Positions 24,330 through 33,859 of a stretch of DNA of 64,000 nt are shown here, in pieces (position 1 is the stretch's first letter; each line of letters opens with the position of its first letter). The notes under the pieces are model-generated. The model ran no database searches and was not told the origin of the DNA. It saw only the letters and a list, made by a program, of their open reading frames with translations. Made by a program: the position numbers and the translations under genes. Source of the stretch: Rhodocyclaceae bacterium (GTDB lineage: Bacteria; Pseudomonadota; Gammaproteobacteria; Burkholderiales; Rhodocyclaceae); the NCBI GenBank assembly GCA_026415155.1, contig JAOAHQ010000032.1, forward strand, positions 1 to 64,000. The letters run 5' to 3'.

Positions 24330-25073
24330 ATGCTGGCAATCATCGGCGGCAGCGGGCTCACCCAGCTCGCGAGCCTTGAAATCTCGCGCCACGAGGTGGT
24401 GCGCACCCCTTATGGCGAGCCTTCGGGGCCGCTCGTCTTCGGCCGCATCGGTGCGCACGAGGTGGTGTTCTTGCCGCGCCACGGCCACGGCCACACGATT
24501 CCGCCCCACCGCGTCAATTACCGCGCCAATCTGTGGGCGCTCGTCAAGGCCGCTGGCGCGCGCGAGATCATTTCGGTCGCCTCGGTGGGCGGCATCCGGG
24601 CCGATCTTTCGCCCGGCACGCTCGTCGTGCCGCACCAGATCATCGACTATACCTACGGCCGGCCGCAGACTTTCTTCGATGGCGGCGAGGCGCCCGTCGC
24701 GCATATCGATTTCACCGAGCCTTATGACGCGGCTTTACGCGAGCGCCTGCTGTGCGCCGCCGAAGCCGTCGGCCTGGCGGTGGCCGGCGCGGCGGTCTAT
24801 GGCGCCACCCAGGGGCCGCGGCTCGAAACCGCCGCCGAGATCGAGCGCATGGCGCGCGATGGCTGCGACATCGTCGGCATGACGGGCATGCCCGAGGCGT
24901 CGCTCGCCCGCGAGCTCGCCACGCCTTATGCGGCGATCTGCGCCGTGGCGAACTGGGCCGCGGGGCGGGGCGATTCGCGCCACCTGATCCGTTTCGAGGA
25001 GATCGAAGCCGTATTGCAGGAGGCGATGGGCCGCGTGCGCACGATCATCGAGCATTTGTGCGCCGCGCCCTGA
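24330..25073 (+). CDS. S-methyl-5'-thioinosine/thioadenosine phosphorylase (MTAP family)
   Basis: This 247-residue purine nucleoside phosphorylase has IIGGSGL, FLPRHGHGHTIPPHRVNYRANLWAL, VYGATQGPRLETAAEI and DIVGMTGMPEASLA. It phosphorolyses 5'-methylthio-nucleosides from polyamine and quorum-signal synthesis. The short form without an MTAP C-terminal extension suggests the bacterial MTI-type enzyme (PA3004-like), which is an inference. GGAGAGAGG precedes the ATG. The stop TGA runs directly into a dispersed repeat. Confidence 0.85.
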   Translation: MLAIIGGSGLTQLASLEISRHEVVRTPYGEPSGPLVFGRIGAHEVVFLPRHGHGHTIPPHRVNYRANLWALVKAAGAREIISVASVGGIRADLSPGTLVVPHQIIDYTYGRPQTFFDGGEAPVAHIDFTEPYDAALRERLLCAAEAVGLAVAGAAVYGATQGPRLETAAEIERMARDGCDIVGMTGMPEASLARELATPYAAICAVANWAAGRGDSRHLIRFEEIEAVLQEAMGRVRTIIEHLCAAP

Positions 25074-25095
25074 AAGTCGGCGCTGGCGGGACGGC
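25073..25095 (+). repeat. Dispersed GTCGGCGC repeat copy at a stop codon
   Basis: AAAGTCGGCGCTGGC-GG-GACGGC, a perfect match whose first A is the last base of the phosphorylase stop TGA. It fills the 31-bp gap to the convergent cNMP gene. Confidence 0.85.
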
Positions 25096-25104
25096 CCGTG
25101 GCGC

Positions 25105-25578
25105 TCACAGCCGCCAGGCGAGCGCCTCGTCGGCCTGCCGCAGGCGCGCCGAGAGGACGCGCGCGATGTTGCGATAGACCTTCATGCCAATCTCCGGCTT
25201 GGCCTTGATGACCTGATCGGAGAGCCGCACCAGCACGCAGGGTGTGAGCGCCGTCACCGTCGCGCTTCTCGCCTCGTTGTCGGCGAGCGCCATTTCGCCG
25301 AAGCTATCGGCCGAGAAAAGATGCGCGAGCTCGATTTCGCCGTCGCGCCCCTTTTTCGAGACGACGGCTTCGCCTTCGAGGATGATGTACATGTGATGGC
25401 CGACGCTGCCTTCCTTGACGATCGGCGCATCGGGCTGATAGGTGCATTTCTCGGCATTGGCGAGCAGCTCGCTGATCTCCGCCGGCGTGAGCCCCTGAAA
25501 GGCCTTGACGTGCTCGGCAAGCTTGAAGAGCAGGCGTTGCAGGTCGTGGAAGGTGAATTGTTCGCGAACCCAGTTCAT
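25105..25578 (-). CDS. Cyclic nucleotide-binding domain protein
   Basis: This 157-residue protein has a single CRP-like cNMP-binding beta-roll (IILEGEAVVSKKGRDGEIELAHLFSADSFGEMALADNEARSATV), with the FGEMAL and RSATV phosphate-cassette positions. There is no helix-turn-helix, so it is not a CRP transcription factor. The start overlaps the glnD stop (ATGA). A link to nitrogen regulation through glnD is only inferred from coupling. Confidence 0.85.
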   Translation of the reverse strand: MNWVREQFTFHDLQRLLFKLAEHVKAFQGLTPAEISELLANAEKCTYQPDAPIVKEGSVGHHMYIILEGEAVVSKKGRDGEIELAHLFSADSFGEMALADNEARSATVTALTPCVLVRLSDQVIKAKPEIGMKVYRNIARVLSARLRQADEALAWRL

Positions 25579-28145
25579 CGTGGCGCCTCCGGGATGTAGA
25601 GCGTTTCGAGCAGCTCCTGCTCCAATCGTATCAGCGTGGCGGTGCGCTCGAGCTCGCCGCCGCGGATCAGGAAAACGTCCTCGACGCGCTCGCCCAGAGT
25701 GTTGATCTTGGCCGACATGAGGTCGATGCCGTGGCGGGCGAGCACGCGCGCGATGTCGAAGAGGAGCCCGGGCCGGTCGGCAGCGGAGATCGACAGGATC
25801 GAATGGCACTGGCTTTCATCGGCGCGGATCGAGACTTCTGGAGTGAGCGGCAGATGGCGCACCTGACGCGATAGGCGTCCCTTGGGCGGGGGCGTCAAGG
25901 GCGGCAGCGCGATGAGATGCTCGGTGAGCTCATGCTCGATGAGGCCGATCATGTCGCGGTAGGACATCTCATTGCCCGGATCGAGCAAGGCGAAGCTATC
26001 GAGCGCATAGCCGTGGCGCGTCGTGTGGATCTTCGCCTCGACGATCGTGAAGCCGAGCCGCGCGAAGAAGCCGCACAGCCGCGCGAACAGCTCGGGCTGA
26101 TCGCGCGAGTAGACCATCACCTGCAGCCCCGCGCCGGCGGGGTTCATGCGGGCGCGCACGACGGGGCCGTCCGGCGCAGGCCGGTAGTAGAGCGTCTGCG
26201 TGTGCCAGGAAATCTCCTCGCTGTCGTGGCGCAGGAAGTAGGCGGTATCGAGCTCCTGCCACAGCGGTGCTTCGACGCCGGGCATCAGGCCGCGCAGGCG
26301 CAGGAGCCGCCGCGCGTCCTCCTGGCGTTCTTCCAGACCGGCCAGCTGCGCTACCGTCTCGCCCGAGAGCAGGCGCAGCGTGATGCGGAAGAGATCCTCG
26401 ATGAGCTTGGCCTTCCAGGCATTCCAGACCTTGGGGCTGGTGCCGCGAATGTCGGCGACCGTCAAGAGATAGAGCGCCGTGAGCCTTTCCTTGGTGCCGA
26501 CCAAGGCGGCAAAGCGCTGGATGACCGCCGGATCGGAAAGATCCTCCTTTTGCGCGACGCCCGACATCGTCAGGTGGTGTTCGACGAGGAAGGCGATGAG
26601 TTCGGTGTCCTCTTTACCGATGCCGTGGGCGCGGCAAAATTTCACTGCATCGATGCGGCCGAGCTTCGAGTGGTCGCCGCCGCGGCCCTTGGCGATGTCG
26701 TGGAACAGGGCGGCGAGATAGAGCCGCCACGGGGCGGGAAAGGCCGCCATGAGCCGCGAGCAGTACGGGTATTCGTGTGCGAATTCGGGCAGCGCGAAGC
26801 GGCGCAGGTTGCGGATCACCTGCAGGATGTGCTGATCGACCGTATAGACGTGAAAGAGATCGTGCTGCATGCGGCCGACGATGCGGCCGAAGGCGGGCAG
26901 ATAGGCGCCGAGGATGTCGAACTGGTTCATGCGCCGCAGCTGGTGCGTGAGCCCGCGCTTTTCCTGGAACAGCGCGAGGAAGTTGGCGCGGTTGACCGGG
27001 TCGCGCCGAAAGGCGGCGTCGATGCGGTGGCGCGCGCGCCAGAGCGCCCGCAAGGTGCGCGGCGTCATGCCCTTGAGTTCGCCGCGCCGCGAGAGGAGCA
27101 GAAAACTTTCGAGGATCGCGCTGGGCCTCTTTTCGAAGAGGTCCTCGCTGCGGAGGTCGAGGAGCTCATGCTCCATCTGGAAATGCGCATCAAGGACGAT
27201 CGGCGGCACGGCAGGCCGTGCTTCGAGGCGGGTCGCGAGATCGAGCAAGACGAGGGTGTTGAGCTGGGTGACGCGCTTGGCATTGCGATAGTAGTGCTGC
27301 ATCAGCACTTCAGAGGCGCGCCGCGAAGGCGTGGCAGTAAAACCGAGCGCCTGGGCGAGCGCCTCCTGATGGTCAAACAAGAGACGGTCTTCACGGCGGC
27401 CGGCGATGAAGTGCAAGCCGATGCGCACGCGGCGCAGAAATTCCTCGCAACGCGCGAGTTGCCGGGCTTCGGCGGTTGTCGTGATCGCCGTAGCGGCAAG
27501 CCGCCCCCAGCGGCTGCCCAAGCCCGCTGCGCGCGTCACCCAGAGCAGGATCTGCAGATCGCGCAGGCCGCCCGGATGCTCCTTGCAGTTAGGCTCCAGC
27601 GCGTAGGGAGTGTCGTTGTATTTGGCATAGCGTTCTTCTTGTTCGAGCCGTTTTGCTTCGAAGAAGGCGCGCGGATCGAGATTGGCGGTAAAAGCGCGGG
27701 AAAACCGCTCGAAGAGGGCGCGGTCCCCCGCGAGGTGGCGCGCTTCGAGAAGCGCCGTCTGCACCGTGATGTCGCGCGCCGCTTCGGCGAGGCATTCCTC
27801 GATCGTGCGCACGCTGTGGCCGATGTCGAGGCCGATGTCCCATAGGAGACCAATGAGCCGTTCGATCGCCGGCCGATGCGCCGCCTCCTCGCCTTCAGGC
27901 AATAGGATCAGCAGATCGACGTCGGAAGCCGGATAGAGCTCGCCGCGCCCATAACCGCCGACGGCGGCCAAGGCAAGGCGCCTGTCACAGCCGAGCTGTT
28001 GCCAGAGCTGGCGCAAGGTGGCATCGACGAGCCGTGCGAGGCCAGAGAGGAGGGCGGCCGGACTGCCGCCGGAAAGATAAGCGGCCTTGAGCGCCTCGCG
28101 TCCCGCCGCGAGCTGCTCGCGGCATTGCCGGGTCAGCGAGGTCAT
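25575..28145 (-). CDS. glnD: Bifunctional PII uridylyltransferase/uridylyl-removing enzyme
   Basis: This 856-residue nitrogen sensor has a nucleotidyltransferase motif GGYGRGELYPASDVDLLIL near residue 70, an HD domain FHDIAKGRGGDHSKLG and two C-terminal ACT domains (VMVYSRDQPELFARLCGFFA; LSISAADRPGLLFDIARVLA). It adds UMP to PII when glutamine is low and removes it when glutamine is high. The true ATG is at 28145; the frame stays open upstream into map but has no glnD similarity there. Confidence 0.97.
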   Translation of the reverse strand: MTSLTRQCREQLAAGREALKAAYLSGGSPAALLSGLARLVDATLRQLWQQLGCDRRLALAAVGGYGRGELYPASDVDLLILLPEGEEAAHRPAIERLIGLLWDIGLDIGHSVRTIEECLAEAARDITVQTALLEARHLAGDRALFERFSRAFTANLDPRAFFEAKRLEQEERYAKYNDTPYALEPNCKEHPGGLRDLQILLWVTRAAGLGSRWGRLAATAITTTAEARQLARCEEFLRRVRIGLHFIAGRREDRLLFDHQEALAQALGFTATPSRRASEVLMQHYYRNAKRVTQLNTLVLLDLATRLEARPAVPPIVLDAHFQMEHELLDLRSEDLFEKRPSAILESFLLLSRRGELKGMTPRTLRALWRARHRIDAAFRRDPVNRANFLALFQEKRGLTHQLRRMNQFDILGAYLPAFGRIVGRMQHDLFHVYTVDQHILQVIRNLRRFALPEFAHEYPYCSRLMAAFPAPWRLYLAALFHDIAKGRGGDHSKLGRIDAVKFCRAHGIGKEDTELIAFLVEHHLTMSGVAQKEDLSDPAVIQRFAALVGTKERLTALYLLTVADIRGTSPKVWNAWKAKLIEDLFRITLRLLSGETVAQLAGLEERQEDARRLLRLRGLMPGVEAPLWQELDTAYFLRHDSEEISWHTQTLYYRPAPDGPVVRARMNPAGAGLQVMVYSRDQPELFARLCGFFARLGFTIVEAKIHTTRHGYALDSFALLDPGNEMSYRDMIGLIEHELTEHLIALPPLTPPPKGRLSRQVRHLPLTPEVSIRADESQCHSILSISAADRPGLLFDIARVLARHGIDLMSAKINTLGERVEDVFLIRGGELERTATLIRLEQELLETLYIPEAPR

Positions 28146-28165
28146 CTCGGCAGGGGCAGCCACGG

Positions 28166-28966
28166 TCAGGTCGCAAAGGGATTGGGCGGCGCACCGGCGG
28201 AAAGGGTGAGCACCTCGACGCCGGTGGCCGTCACGGCGACGGTATGTTCCCACTGCGCCGAGAGGCTGCGATCCTTGGTGACGATGGTCCAGCCATCGGG
28301 CAGCTCCGAAACGGCGGCCTTGCCGGCGTTGATCATCGGCTCGATCGTAAACACCATGCCGGGCTCGAGGCGCGGACCCGTGCCGGGCTTGCCATAGTGG
28401 AGCACCTGGGGCTCTTCGTGAAACTTGCGGCCGATGCCGTGGCCGCAGAATTCGCGCACCACCGAGAAACCATGCTTTTCGGCATGGCGCTGGATCGCCG
28501 CGCCGATGTCGCCGAGATGCGCCCCAGGCTTGACGGCCGCGATGCCGAGCCAGAGGCATTCGTGCGCAACGCGCACGAGGCGGCTGGCGAGGATCGAGGT
28601 TTCGCCGCCGACCGTGAACATGCGGCTCGTATCGCCATGCCAGCCATCCTTGATCGTCGTGATGTCGAGATTGACGATGTCCCCCTTCTTGAGCGGCCGG
28701 TCGTTCGGCACGCCGTGGCAGACCTGGTGATTGACCGAAGCGCAGATCGACTTCGGATAGGGCGTATACCCCGGTGGCGCATAGTTGAGCGGCGCCGGAA
28801 TGCAGCCTTGCACATTGACCATGTAATCGTGGCAGAGCCGGTCCAGCTCGGCCGTGGTGACGCCAGGCTTGACGAAAGGAGCGATGTAATCGAGCACCTC
28901 GCCGGCCAGCCGGCCGGCGATGCGCATGGCTTCGATTTCTGCGGGGGTCTTGATCGTAATACTCAT
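28166..28966 (-). CDS. map: Type I methionine aminopeptidase
   Basis: This 266-residue enzyme removes the initiator Met from nascent proteins. Metal ligands lie in VNLDITTIKDGWHGDTSR (two Asp), FCGHGIGRKFHEEPQVLHYG and MVFTIEPM, with a final Glu in QWEHTVAVT. It is upstream of glnD on the same strand and divergent from rpsB, the usual map/rpsB arrangement. Confidence 0.97.
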   Translation of the reverse strand: MSITIKTPAEIEAMRIAGRLAGEVLDYIAPFVKPGVTTAELDRLCHDYMVNVQGCIPAPLNYAPPGYTPYPKSICASVNHQVCHGVPNDRPLKKGDIVNLDITTIKDGWHGDTSRMFTVGGETSILASRLVRVAHECLWLGIAAVKPGAHLGDIGAAIQRHAEKHGFSVVREFCGHGIGRKFHEEPQVLHYGKPGTGPRLEPGMVFTIEPMINAGKAAVSELPDGWTIVTKDRSLSAQWEHTVAVTATGVEVLTLSAGAPPNPFAT

Positions 28967-29037
28967 GCTAGGAGGGCCTTTTAGCCCAACGGGGATGGTC
29001 GTCGCCGGATTCTAACCCTTGCCCGGGCGGGCAGCGC

Positions 29038-29067
29038 TTGAAGCGCGGCGAATGCGCCCGCTATAAT
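29038..29067 (+). promoter_or_regulatory. rpsB promoter
   Basis: TTGAAG at 29038-29043, 18 bases, then a perfect TATAAT at 29062-29067. It drives rpsB and at least the first genes of the downstream cluster. Confidence 0.8.
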
Positions 29068-29073
29068 GCCGCA

Positions 29074-29205
29074 CTTGTCTTTCTTGCCGGGGCGCCCTCC
29101 GGCGGAGGGCAAAATACACACACCCGGCGCCGAGTGGGTGCCCCGTCGAGCATGGCGGGGAGCCGGCCGGGTGGCGGACCAACCCATTTCGGAGAAAAGA
29201 CAGTC
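29074..29205 (+). promoter_or_regulatory. Structured rpsB leader, candidate S2 autoregulatory RNA
   Basis: This 130-nt leader carries hairpin GCCCTCC/GGAGGGC (29094-29110) and a closing stem CACCCGGC (29121-29128) with GCCGGGTG (29166-29173). The stem encloses CCCCG/CGGGG (29141-29160). GGAGAAAAG precedes the ATG. rpsB leaders bound by S2 are known in proteobacteria; assignment here rests on position and pairing only. Confidence 0.55.
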
Positions 29206-29967
29206 ATGAGTGTGACCATGCGCCAGATGCTGGAGGCCGGCATTCACTTCGGCCACCAGACCCGTTTCTGGAACCCCAAGATGGCCCCCTACATCTTTGG
29301 CCATCGCAACAAAATCCACATCATCAACCTCGAAAAAACCCTCGTCAAGTTCAACGAGGCGATGGAATTCATCAAGAAGATGGCGGCCAAGCGCGGCACC
29401 ATCCTGTTCGTCGGCACGAAGCGCCAGGCGCGCGAGATCATCGCCGAGGAAGCCCAGCGCGCCGGCATGCCCTATGTCGATGAGCGCTGGCTCGGCGGCA
29501 TGCTGACCAACTTCAAGACGGTCAAGCAGTCCTTGAAGCGCTTGAAGGATATGGAGCAGATGGCCGCCGAAGGCGCCTTCGAGAAATTGAGCAAGAAAGA
29601 GGCGCTGCACATGCAGCGCGAGCTCGCCAAGCTGCAAAAGAGCCTGGGCGGCATCAAGGACATGAACGCCTTGCCGGATGCGCTGTTCGTCATCGACGTC
29701 GGCTATCACAAGATCGCCGTCACCGAGGCCAACAAGCTCGGCATTCCCGTCGTCGGCGTCGTCGATACCAACCACAGCCCGATCGGCATCGACTACGTGA
29801 TTCCCGGCAACGACGATTCCTCGTGCGCGATCCGCCTCTATGCGCGCAGCGTCGCCGATGCGATCCTCGAAGGCAAGAATGCCGCCATCAACGAGGTCGT
29901 CCAGCAGATGGCGGGGGATGACGAATTCATCGAGGTCGAGGAAGAAGAAGTAGAAGCGGCCGAGTGA
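29206..29967 (+). CDS. rpsB: 30S ribosomal protein S2
   Basis: This 253-residue S2 begins [20 protein letters not shown] and has [37 protein letters not shown] and [21 protein letters not shown]. It ends in an acidic tail. It is first in the rpsB-tsf-pyrH-frr cluster, with a terminator-like hairpin between it and tsf. Confidence 0.99.
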   Translation: MSVTMRQMLEAGIHFGHQTRFWNPKMAPYIFGHRNKIHIINLEKTLVKFNEAMEFIKKMAAKRGTILFVGTKRQAREIIAEEAQRAGMPYVDERWLGGMLTNFKTVKQSLKRLKDMEQMAAEGAFEKLSKKEALHMQRELAKLQKSLGGIKDMNALPDALFVIDVGYHKIAVTEANKLGIPVVGVVDTNHSPIGIDYVIPGNDDSSCAIRLYARSVADAILEGKNAAINEVVQQMAGDDEFIEVEEEEVEAAE

Positions 29968-29981
29968 GCCTAGGTCGGACA

Positions 29982-30018
29982 GTCGGCGCGGGCGGGACGG
30001 CTTGCCGTCCCGCTTTTT
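29982..30018 (+). terminator. Intrinsic terminator between rpsB and tsf, built on a dispersed-repeat copy
   Basis: GTCGGCGCGGGC-GG-GACGGC (29982-30001) leads into a perfect 10-bp stem GCGGGACGGC-TT-GCCGTCCCGC (29992-30013) followed by TTTTT (30014-30018). It would attenuate transcription into tsf and set an S2:EF-Ts ratio. Confidence 0.85.
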
Positions 30019-30048
30019 CGAGAACATTGAAAGTTTGGAGTCGAAACG

Positions 30049-30942
30049 ATGGCGGAAATCACCGCAGGCATGGTCAAGGAATTGCGCGAAAAGACCGATG
30101 CCCCCATGATGGAATGCAAGAAGGCGCTCGCCGAGGCCAATGGCGACATGGCCAAGGCCGAAGAGATCCTGCGCATCAAGCTCGGCAACAAGGCGACCAA
30201 GGCTGCGACGCGCATCGCCGCCGAGGGCGTGGTCGGGCTGTATCTATCGCCTGATGGCAAGCTCGGCAGCCTCGTGGAAGTCAATTGCGAGACCGACTTC
30301 GTTGCCAAGAACGAAGAATTCCTCGCCTTGGCGAAGGGCTGCGCCGAGCTCGTCGCGACGAAGAACCCCGCCGATGTCGCCGCGCTCGCCGCGCTGCCGA
30401 TGGGCGAGGGGACGGTCGAGTCGACGCGCACGGCGCTCATCGGCAAGATCGGCGAGAACATGACGATCCGCCGCTTCGTGCGTCTGGAAGCCCAGGGCAA
30501 GCTGGCCGCCTATGTGCATGGCGGCAGCAAGATCGGCGTGCTCGTCGATGTCTCGGGCGGCGATGATCAGCTCGCCAAGGACATCGCGATGCACATCGCC
30601 GCCGCGAAGCCCAAATCCCTCGATGCGGCCGGCGTGCCGGCCGAGCTCATCGAAACCGAGCGTCGCATCGCCATCGAGAAGGCGCGCGAGGCCGGCAAAC
30701 CCGAGGCGATGCTCGAGAAGATCGCCGAAGGCACGGTGCAGAAGTTCCTCAAGGACGTCACCCTGCTCGGTCAGGTGTTCGTCAAGGCCGAAGATGGCAA
30801 GCAGACCATCGAGCAGCTGCTCAAGAGCAAGGGCGCCACGGTCCACGCCTTTGCGCTCTTCGTCGTCGGCGAGGGGATCGAGAAGAAGCAGACGGACTTT
30901 GCCGCCGAGGTCGCCGCCCAGGCCGCCGCTGCGAAGAAATAA
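30049..30942 (+). CDS. tsf: Elongation factor Ts
   Basis: This 297-residue EF-Tu nucleotide exchange factor begins [20 protein letters not shown], followed by [13 protein letters not shown] and the [10 protein letters not shown] motif that contacts EF-Tu. It is located after the attenuator-like hairpin downstream of rpsB. pyrH follows after 8 bp. Confidence 0.99.
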   Translation: MAEITAGMVKELREKTDAPMMECKKALAEANGDMAKAEEILRIKLGNKATKAATRIAAEGVVGLYLSPDGKLGSLVEVNCETDFVAKNEEFLALAKGCAELVATKNPADVAALAALPMGEGTVESTRTALIGKIGENMTIRRFVRLEAQGKLAAYVHGGSKIGVLVDVSGGDDQLAKDIAMHIAAAKPKSLDAAGVPAELIETERRIAIEKAREAGKPEAMLEKIAEGTVQKFLKDVTLLGQVFVKAEDGKQTIEQLLKSKGATVHAFALFVVGEGIEKKQTDFAAEVAAQAAAAKK

Positions 30943-30950
30943 GCGAGCCG

Positions 30951-31673
30951 ATGACTGCTGCCGCCCCGCGTTACAAGCGCATCCTGCTTAAGCTCTCCGG
31001 CGAGGCGCTGATGGGCGACGATGCCTATGGCATCAACCGTGAGACCCTCTGGCGCATCGTCAATGAAGTGAAATCGGTCGCCGAGCTCGGTGTCGAGACC
31101 GGCATCGTGATCGGCGGCGGCAACATTTTCCGTGGCATGGCGGGAGCCTCCTCCGGCATGGATCGCGCTACCGCCGACTACATGGGCATGCTCGCCACGG
31201 TGATGAATGCGATGGCGCTTGCCGACGCGATGCGCCAGGCGGGCCTGAATGCTCGCGTGCAGTCGGCGCTCACCATCGAGCAGGTCGTCGAGCCCTATAT
31301 CCGCGGCAAGGCGATCCGCTATCTCGAAGAAGGCAAGGTCGTCATCTTCGGCGGCGGCACCGGCAATCCGTTTTTCACTACCGATACGGCAGCCGCGCTG
31401 CGCGGCTCAGAGATCGGCGCCGAGATCGTCTTGAAGGCGACCAAGGTCGATGGCGTCTATAGCGCCGATCCGAAGAAGGATCCCACCGCGACGCGCTTTG
31501 CCAAGATCAGCTTCGACGAGGCGATCGGCCGCAACCTCGCCGTCATGGATGCGACGGCCTTTGCGCTTTGTCGCGACCAGAAGCTGCCGATCAATGTGTT
31601 CTCGATCTTCAAGGCAGGTGCCTTGAAGCGCGTCGTCATGGGCGAGGACGAGGGCACTTTGGTGTATTGCTGA
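30951..31673 (+). CDS. pyrH: Uridylate kinase
   Basis: This 240-residue hexameric UMP kinase has [38 protein letters not shown] and [17 protein letters not shown]. It makes UDP for nucleotide and envelope precursor synthesis. It lies in the conserved tsf-pyrH-frr order. Confidence 0.98.
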   Translation: MTAAAPRYKRILLKLSGEALMGDDAYGINRETLWRIVNEVKSVAELGVETGIVIGGGNIFRGMAGASSGMDRATADYMGMLATVMNAMALADAMRQAGLNARVQSALTIEQVVEPYIRGKAIRYLEEGKVVIFGGGTGNPFFTTDTAAALRGSEIGAEIVLKATKVDGVYSADPKKDPTATRFAKISFDEAIGRNLAVMDATAFALCRDQKLPINVFSIFKAGALKRVVMGEDEGTLVYC

Positions 31674-31695
31674 TGCACTCTTGCAGGAACGAGCG

Positions 31696-32253
31696 ATGAT
31701 CCCGGAACTCAAGAAAACCACCGAACAGAAAATGCAAAAGAGCATCGAGGCGCTGAAAGCCGATCTCGCCAAGGTGCGCACCGGCCGCGCCCACGCGGGG
31801 CTTCTCGATCACGTGATGGTCGATTACTATGGCCACCCGACGCCGATCAAGCAGGTGGCCAACATCACGCTGATCGATGCGCGCACCATCGGCGTGCAGC
31901 CTTTCGAAAAAGGCATGGGCCCGAAGATCGAAAAGGCAATCCGCGAATCCGATCTGGGCCTCAACCCGGCGGCGCAGGGCGACTTGATCCGCGTGCCGAT
32001 GCCGCCGCTCACCGAGGAGCGCCGCCGCGATCTCATCAAGGTCGTCCGCCATGAGGGCGAGACGGCCAAGGTGGCGATCCGCAACTTGCGCCGCGATGCC
32101 AACCAGCACCTCAAGGACGCCCTGAAGAAGCACGAGATTTCCGAGGACGAGGAGCGCCGCGCCCAGGACGAGATCCAGAAGCTCACTGACAAGTATGTCG
32201 GCGAGGTGGATCGGCTCTTGGCCGAAAAGGAAAAGGATCTCATGGCCATCTAG
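31696..32253 (+). CDS. frr: Ribosome recycling factor
   Basis: This 185-residue RRF begins [20 protein letters not shown] and has [21 protein letters not shown] and [18 protein letters not shown]. It splits post-termination ribosomes with EF-G. ATG at 31696 gives the family length; the frame opens at a TTG 15 bases earlier. Confidence 0.98.
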   Translation: MIPELKKTTEQKMQKSIEALKADLAKVRTGRAHAGLLDHVMVDYYGHPTPIKQVANITLIDARTIGVQPFEKGMGPKIEKAIRESDLGLNPAAQGDLIRVPMPPLTEERRRDLIKVVRHEGETAKVAIRNLRRDANQHLKDALKKHEISEDEERRAQDEIQKLTDKYVGEVDRLLAEKEKDLMAI

Positions 32254-32283
32254 GCCATGCTCGCGAGAAGGGGGGGCTTCGCG

Positions 32284-33081
32284 ATGACGATCCACATCAG
32301 CTCGACGCGCGCGATACCTGCGCCGCGCGCAATACCGCGCCATGTCGCCATCATCATGGATGGCAATGGCCGCTGGGCGAAGAAACGGATGTTGCCGCGC
32401 GTCGCGGGGCATCAACAGGGGCTCGAGGCCGTGCGGCGCACGGTCAAGGCCTGTATCGAGCATGGCATCGAGTATCTGACGCTGTTTGCCTTCAGCTCCG
32501 AGAACTGGCGCCGGCCGCCCGAGGAGGTCGGCTTCTTGATGAATCTTTTCGTTGCCGCGCTGGAACGCGAGGTCGGCAAGCTTCACGAAGCGGGCGTGCG
32601 CCTCAAGGTGATCGGCGATCTTTCTGCCTTCGAGCCGCGCCTCATCGAACTGATTCGCCGTGCCGAGAATCTCACGGCGGCTAATGCGCGGCTCACGCTC
32701 ACGATCGCCGCGAATTACGGCGGCCGCTGGGATCTCTTGCAGGCGATCAATGGACTCGCGCTCGCCTACCCCGAGAAGGCCGGTCAATATAGCGAGGCCG
32801 ATCTGGAGCCTTTCCTCGCCTTGAACTATGCGCCGGAGCCGGACTTGTTCATCCGCACCGGCGGCGAGCAGCGCATCAGCAACTTTCTCATCTGGCAGCT
32901 CGCCTACACGGAGCTTTACTTCACCGACCTGTTCTGGCCCGACTTCGATGCGGCGGCGCTTGAGGCCGCGATCGAAAGCTTCCGGCGCCGCGAGCGGCGC
33001 TTCGGCCGCACGAGCGAGCAGCTCTACGAGGAGTGCGCCGTCGTGCCAGCGCCGACTTTCGTGCTGCCAGACGATGCTTAA
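32284..33081 (+). CDS. uppS: Undecaprenyl diphosphate synthase
   Basis: This 265-residue cis-prenyltransferase has the catalytic [27 protein letters not shown] and [20 protein letters not shown]. It makes the C55 carrier lipid for peptidoglycan. The last 15 or so residues ([16 protein letters not shown]) are encoded by a dispersed-repeat copy after the usual family end near [10 protein letters not shown]. The tail therefore appears to come from the element. The stop overlaps cdsA by 8 bp. Confidence 0.96.
   Translation: MTIHISSTRAIPAPRAIPRHVAIIMDGNGRWAKKRMLPRVAGHQQGLEAVRRTVKACIEHGIEYLTLFAFSSENWRRPPEEVGFLMNLFVAALEREVGKLHEAGVRLKVIGDLSAFEPRLIELIRRAENLTAANARLTLTIAANYGGRWDLLQAINGLALAYPEKAGQYSEADLEPFLALNYAPEPDLFIRTGGEQRISNFLIWQLAYTELYFTDLFWPDFDAAALEAAIESFRRRERRFGRTSEQLYEECAVVPAPTFVLPDDA
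33037..33060 (-). repeat. Dispersed GTCGGCGC repeat copy at the 3' end of uppS
   Basis: On the minus strand AAAGTCGGCGCTGGC-AC-GACGGC, a perfect match. The host reads AVVPAPTF. Confidence 0.75.
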
Positions 33082-33859
33082 GGCGCGGTTTTTCACCGCG
33101 CTCTTGCTGGTTACCGGCCTGCTGGCCATTCTTTTTCTCTTGCCGCCGAACATTGCCGCGCTCGTCTTCATTCCCGTGGTGTCGTTAGGCGGCTGGGAGT
33201 GGGGCGGGCTCATGCGCCGCTCGCGCGCTCGGCGGGCTGGCTTTGTCTTCGCCCTGACGCTGGGCTGCCTCCTCGTGTGGCTTGCCGCGCCGGAAAGCTT
33301 CGTGTGGCTTTGGGCCGTGGCGGCCCTTTTCTGGCTCGGCCTCGTTCCTGTGTGGCTCTACCGCGGCTGGCCGCTGCAGCGCCATGGCTTGTTTGCCGGT
33401 TTTCTCGTGCTCTTGCCGGCCTGGGCTGGCTTGACCGCTCTACTGACGCGCGATCCGTGGCTGCTCCTGGCCGTGATGGCCGCCGTCTGGGTGGCTGACA
33501 TCGCTGCCTATGCCGCGGGGCGCACCTTCGGCCGGCACAAACTCGCCCCGACGATCAGTCCGGGCAAGACCTGGGAGGGCGCAGCGGGCGCGGCGCTTGC
33601 CGCGCTGCTCTATGGCTGGCTTGTCAGCCCCTGGCTGCCGCAATTGCGCGGTCTCGGCGCGGGGGCGCTGGCGGCCTCACTCCTGCTGCTCGTCGCCATG
33701 AGCATCGTCGGCGATCTGTTCGAATCGCTCGCCAAGCGTCAGGCGGGGCAGAAAGACAGCGGCGAGCTGCTGCCCGGTCATGGCGGCGTGCTCGACCGCA
33801 TCGACAGCCTCACGCCGACCCTGCCGCTTGCCGCCTTGGCGCTCCATTTCTCGGCATGA
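33074..33859 (+). CDS. cdsA: Phosphatidate cytidylyltransferase
   Basis: This 261-residue integral membrane enzyme has about seven to eight helices and the signature SPGKTWEG ... [17 protein letters not shown] ... [15 protein letters not shown]. It makes CDP-diacylglycerol for phospholipids. ATG at 33074 overlaps uppS; the dxr start overlaps its stop. Confidence 0.96.
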   Translation: MLKARFFTALLLVTGLLAILFLLPPNIAALVFIPVVSLGGWEWGGLMRRSRARRAGFVFALTLGCLLVWLAAPESFVWLWAVAALFWLGLVPVWLYRGWPLQRHGLFAGFLVLLPAWAGLTALLTRDPWLLLAVMAAVWVADIAAYAAGRTFGRHKLAPTISPGKTWEGAAGAALAALLYGWLVSPWLPQLRGLGAGALAASLLLLVAMSIVGDLFESLAKRQAGQKDSGELLPGHGGVLDRIDSLTPTLPLAALALHFSA

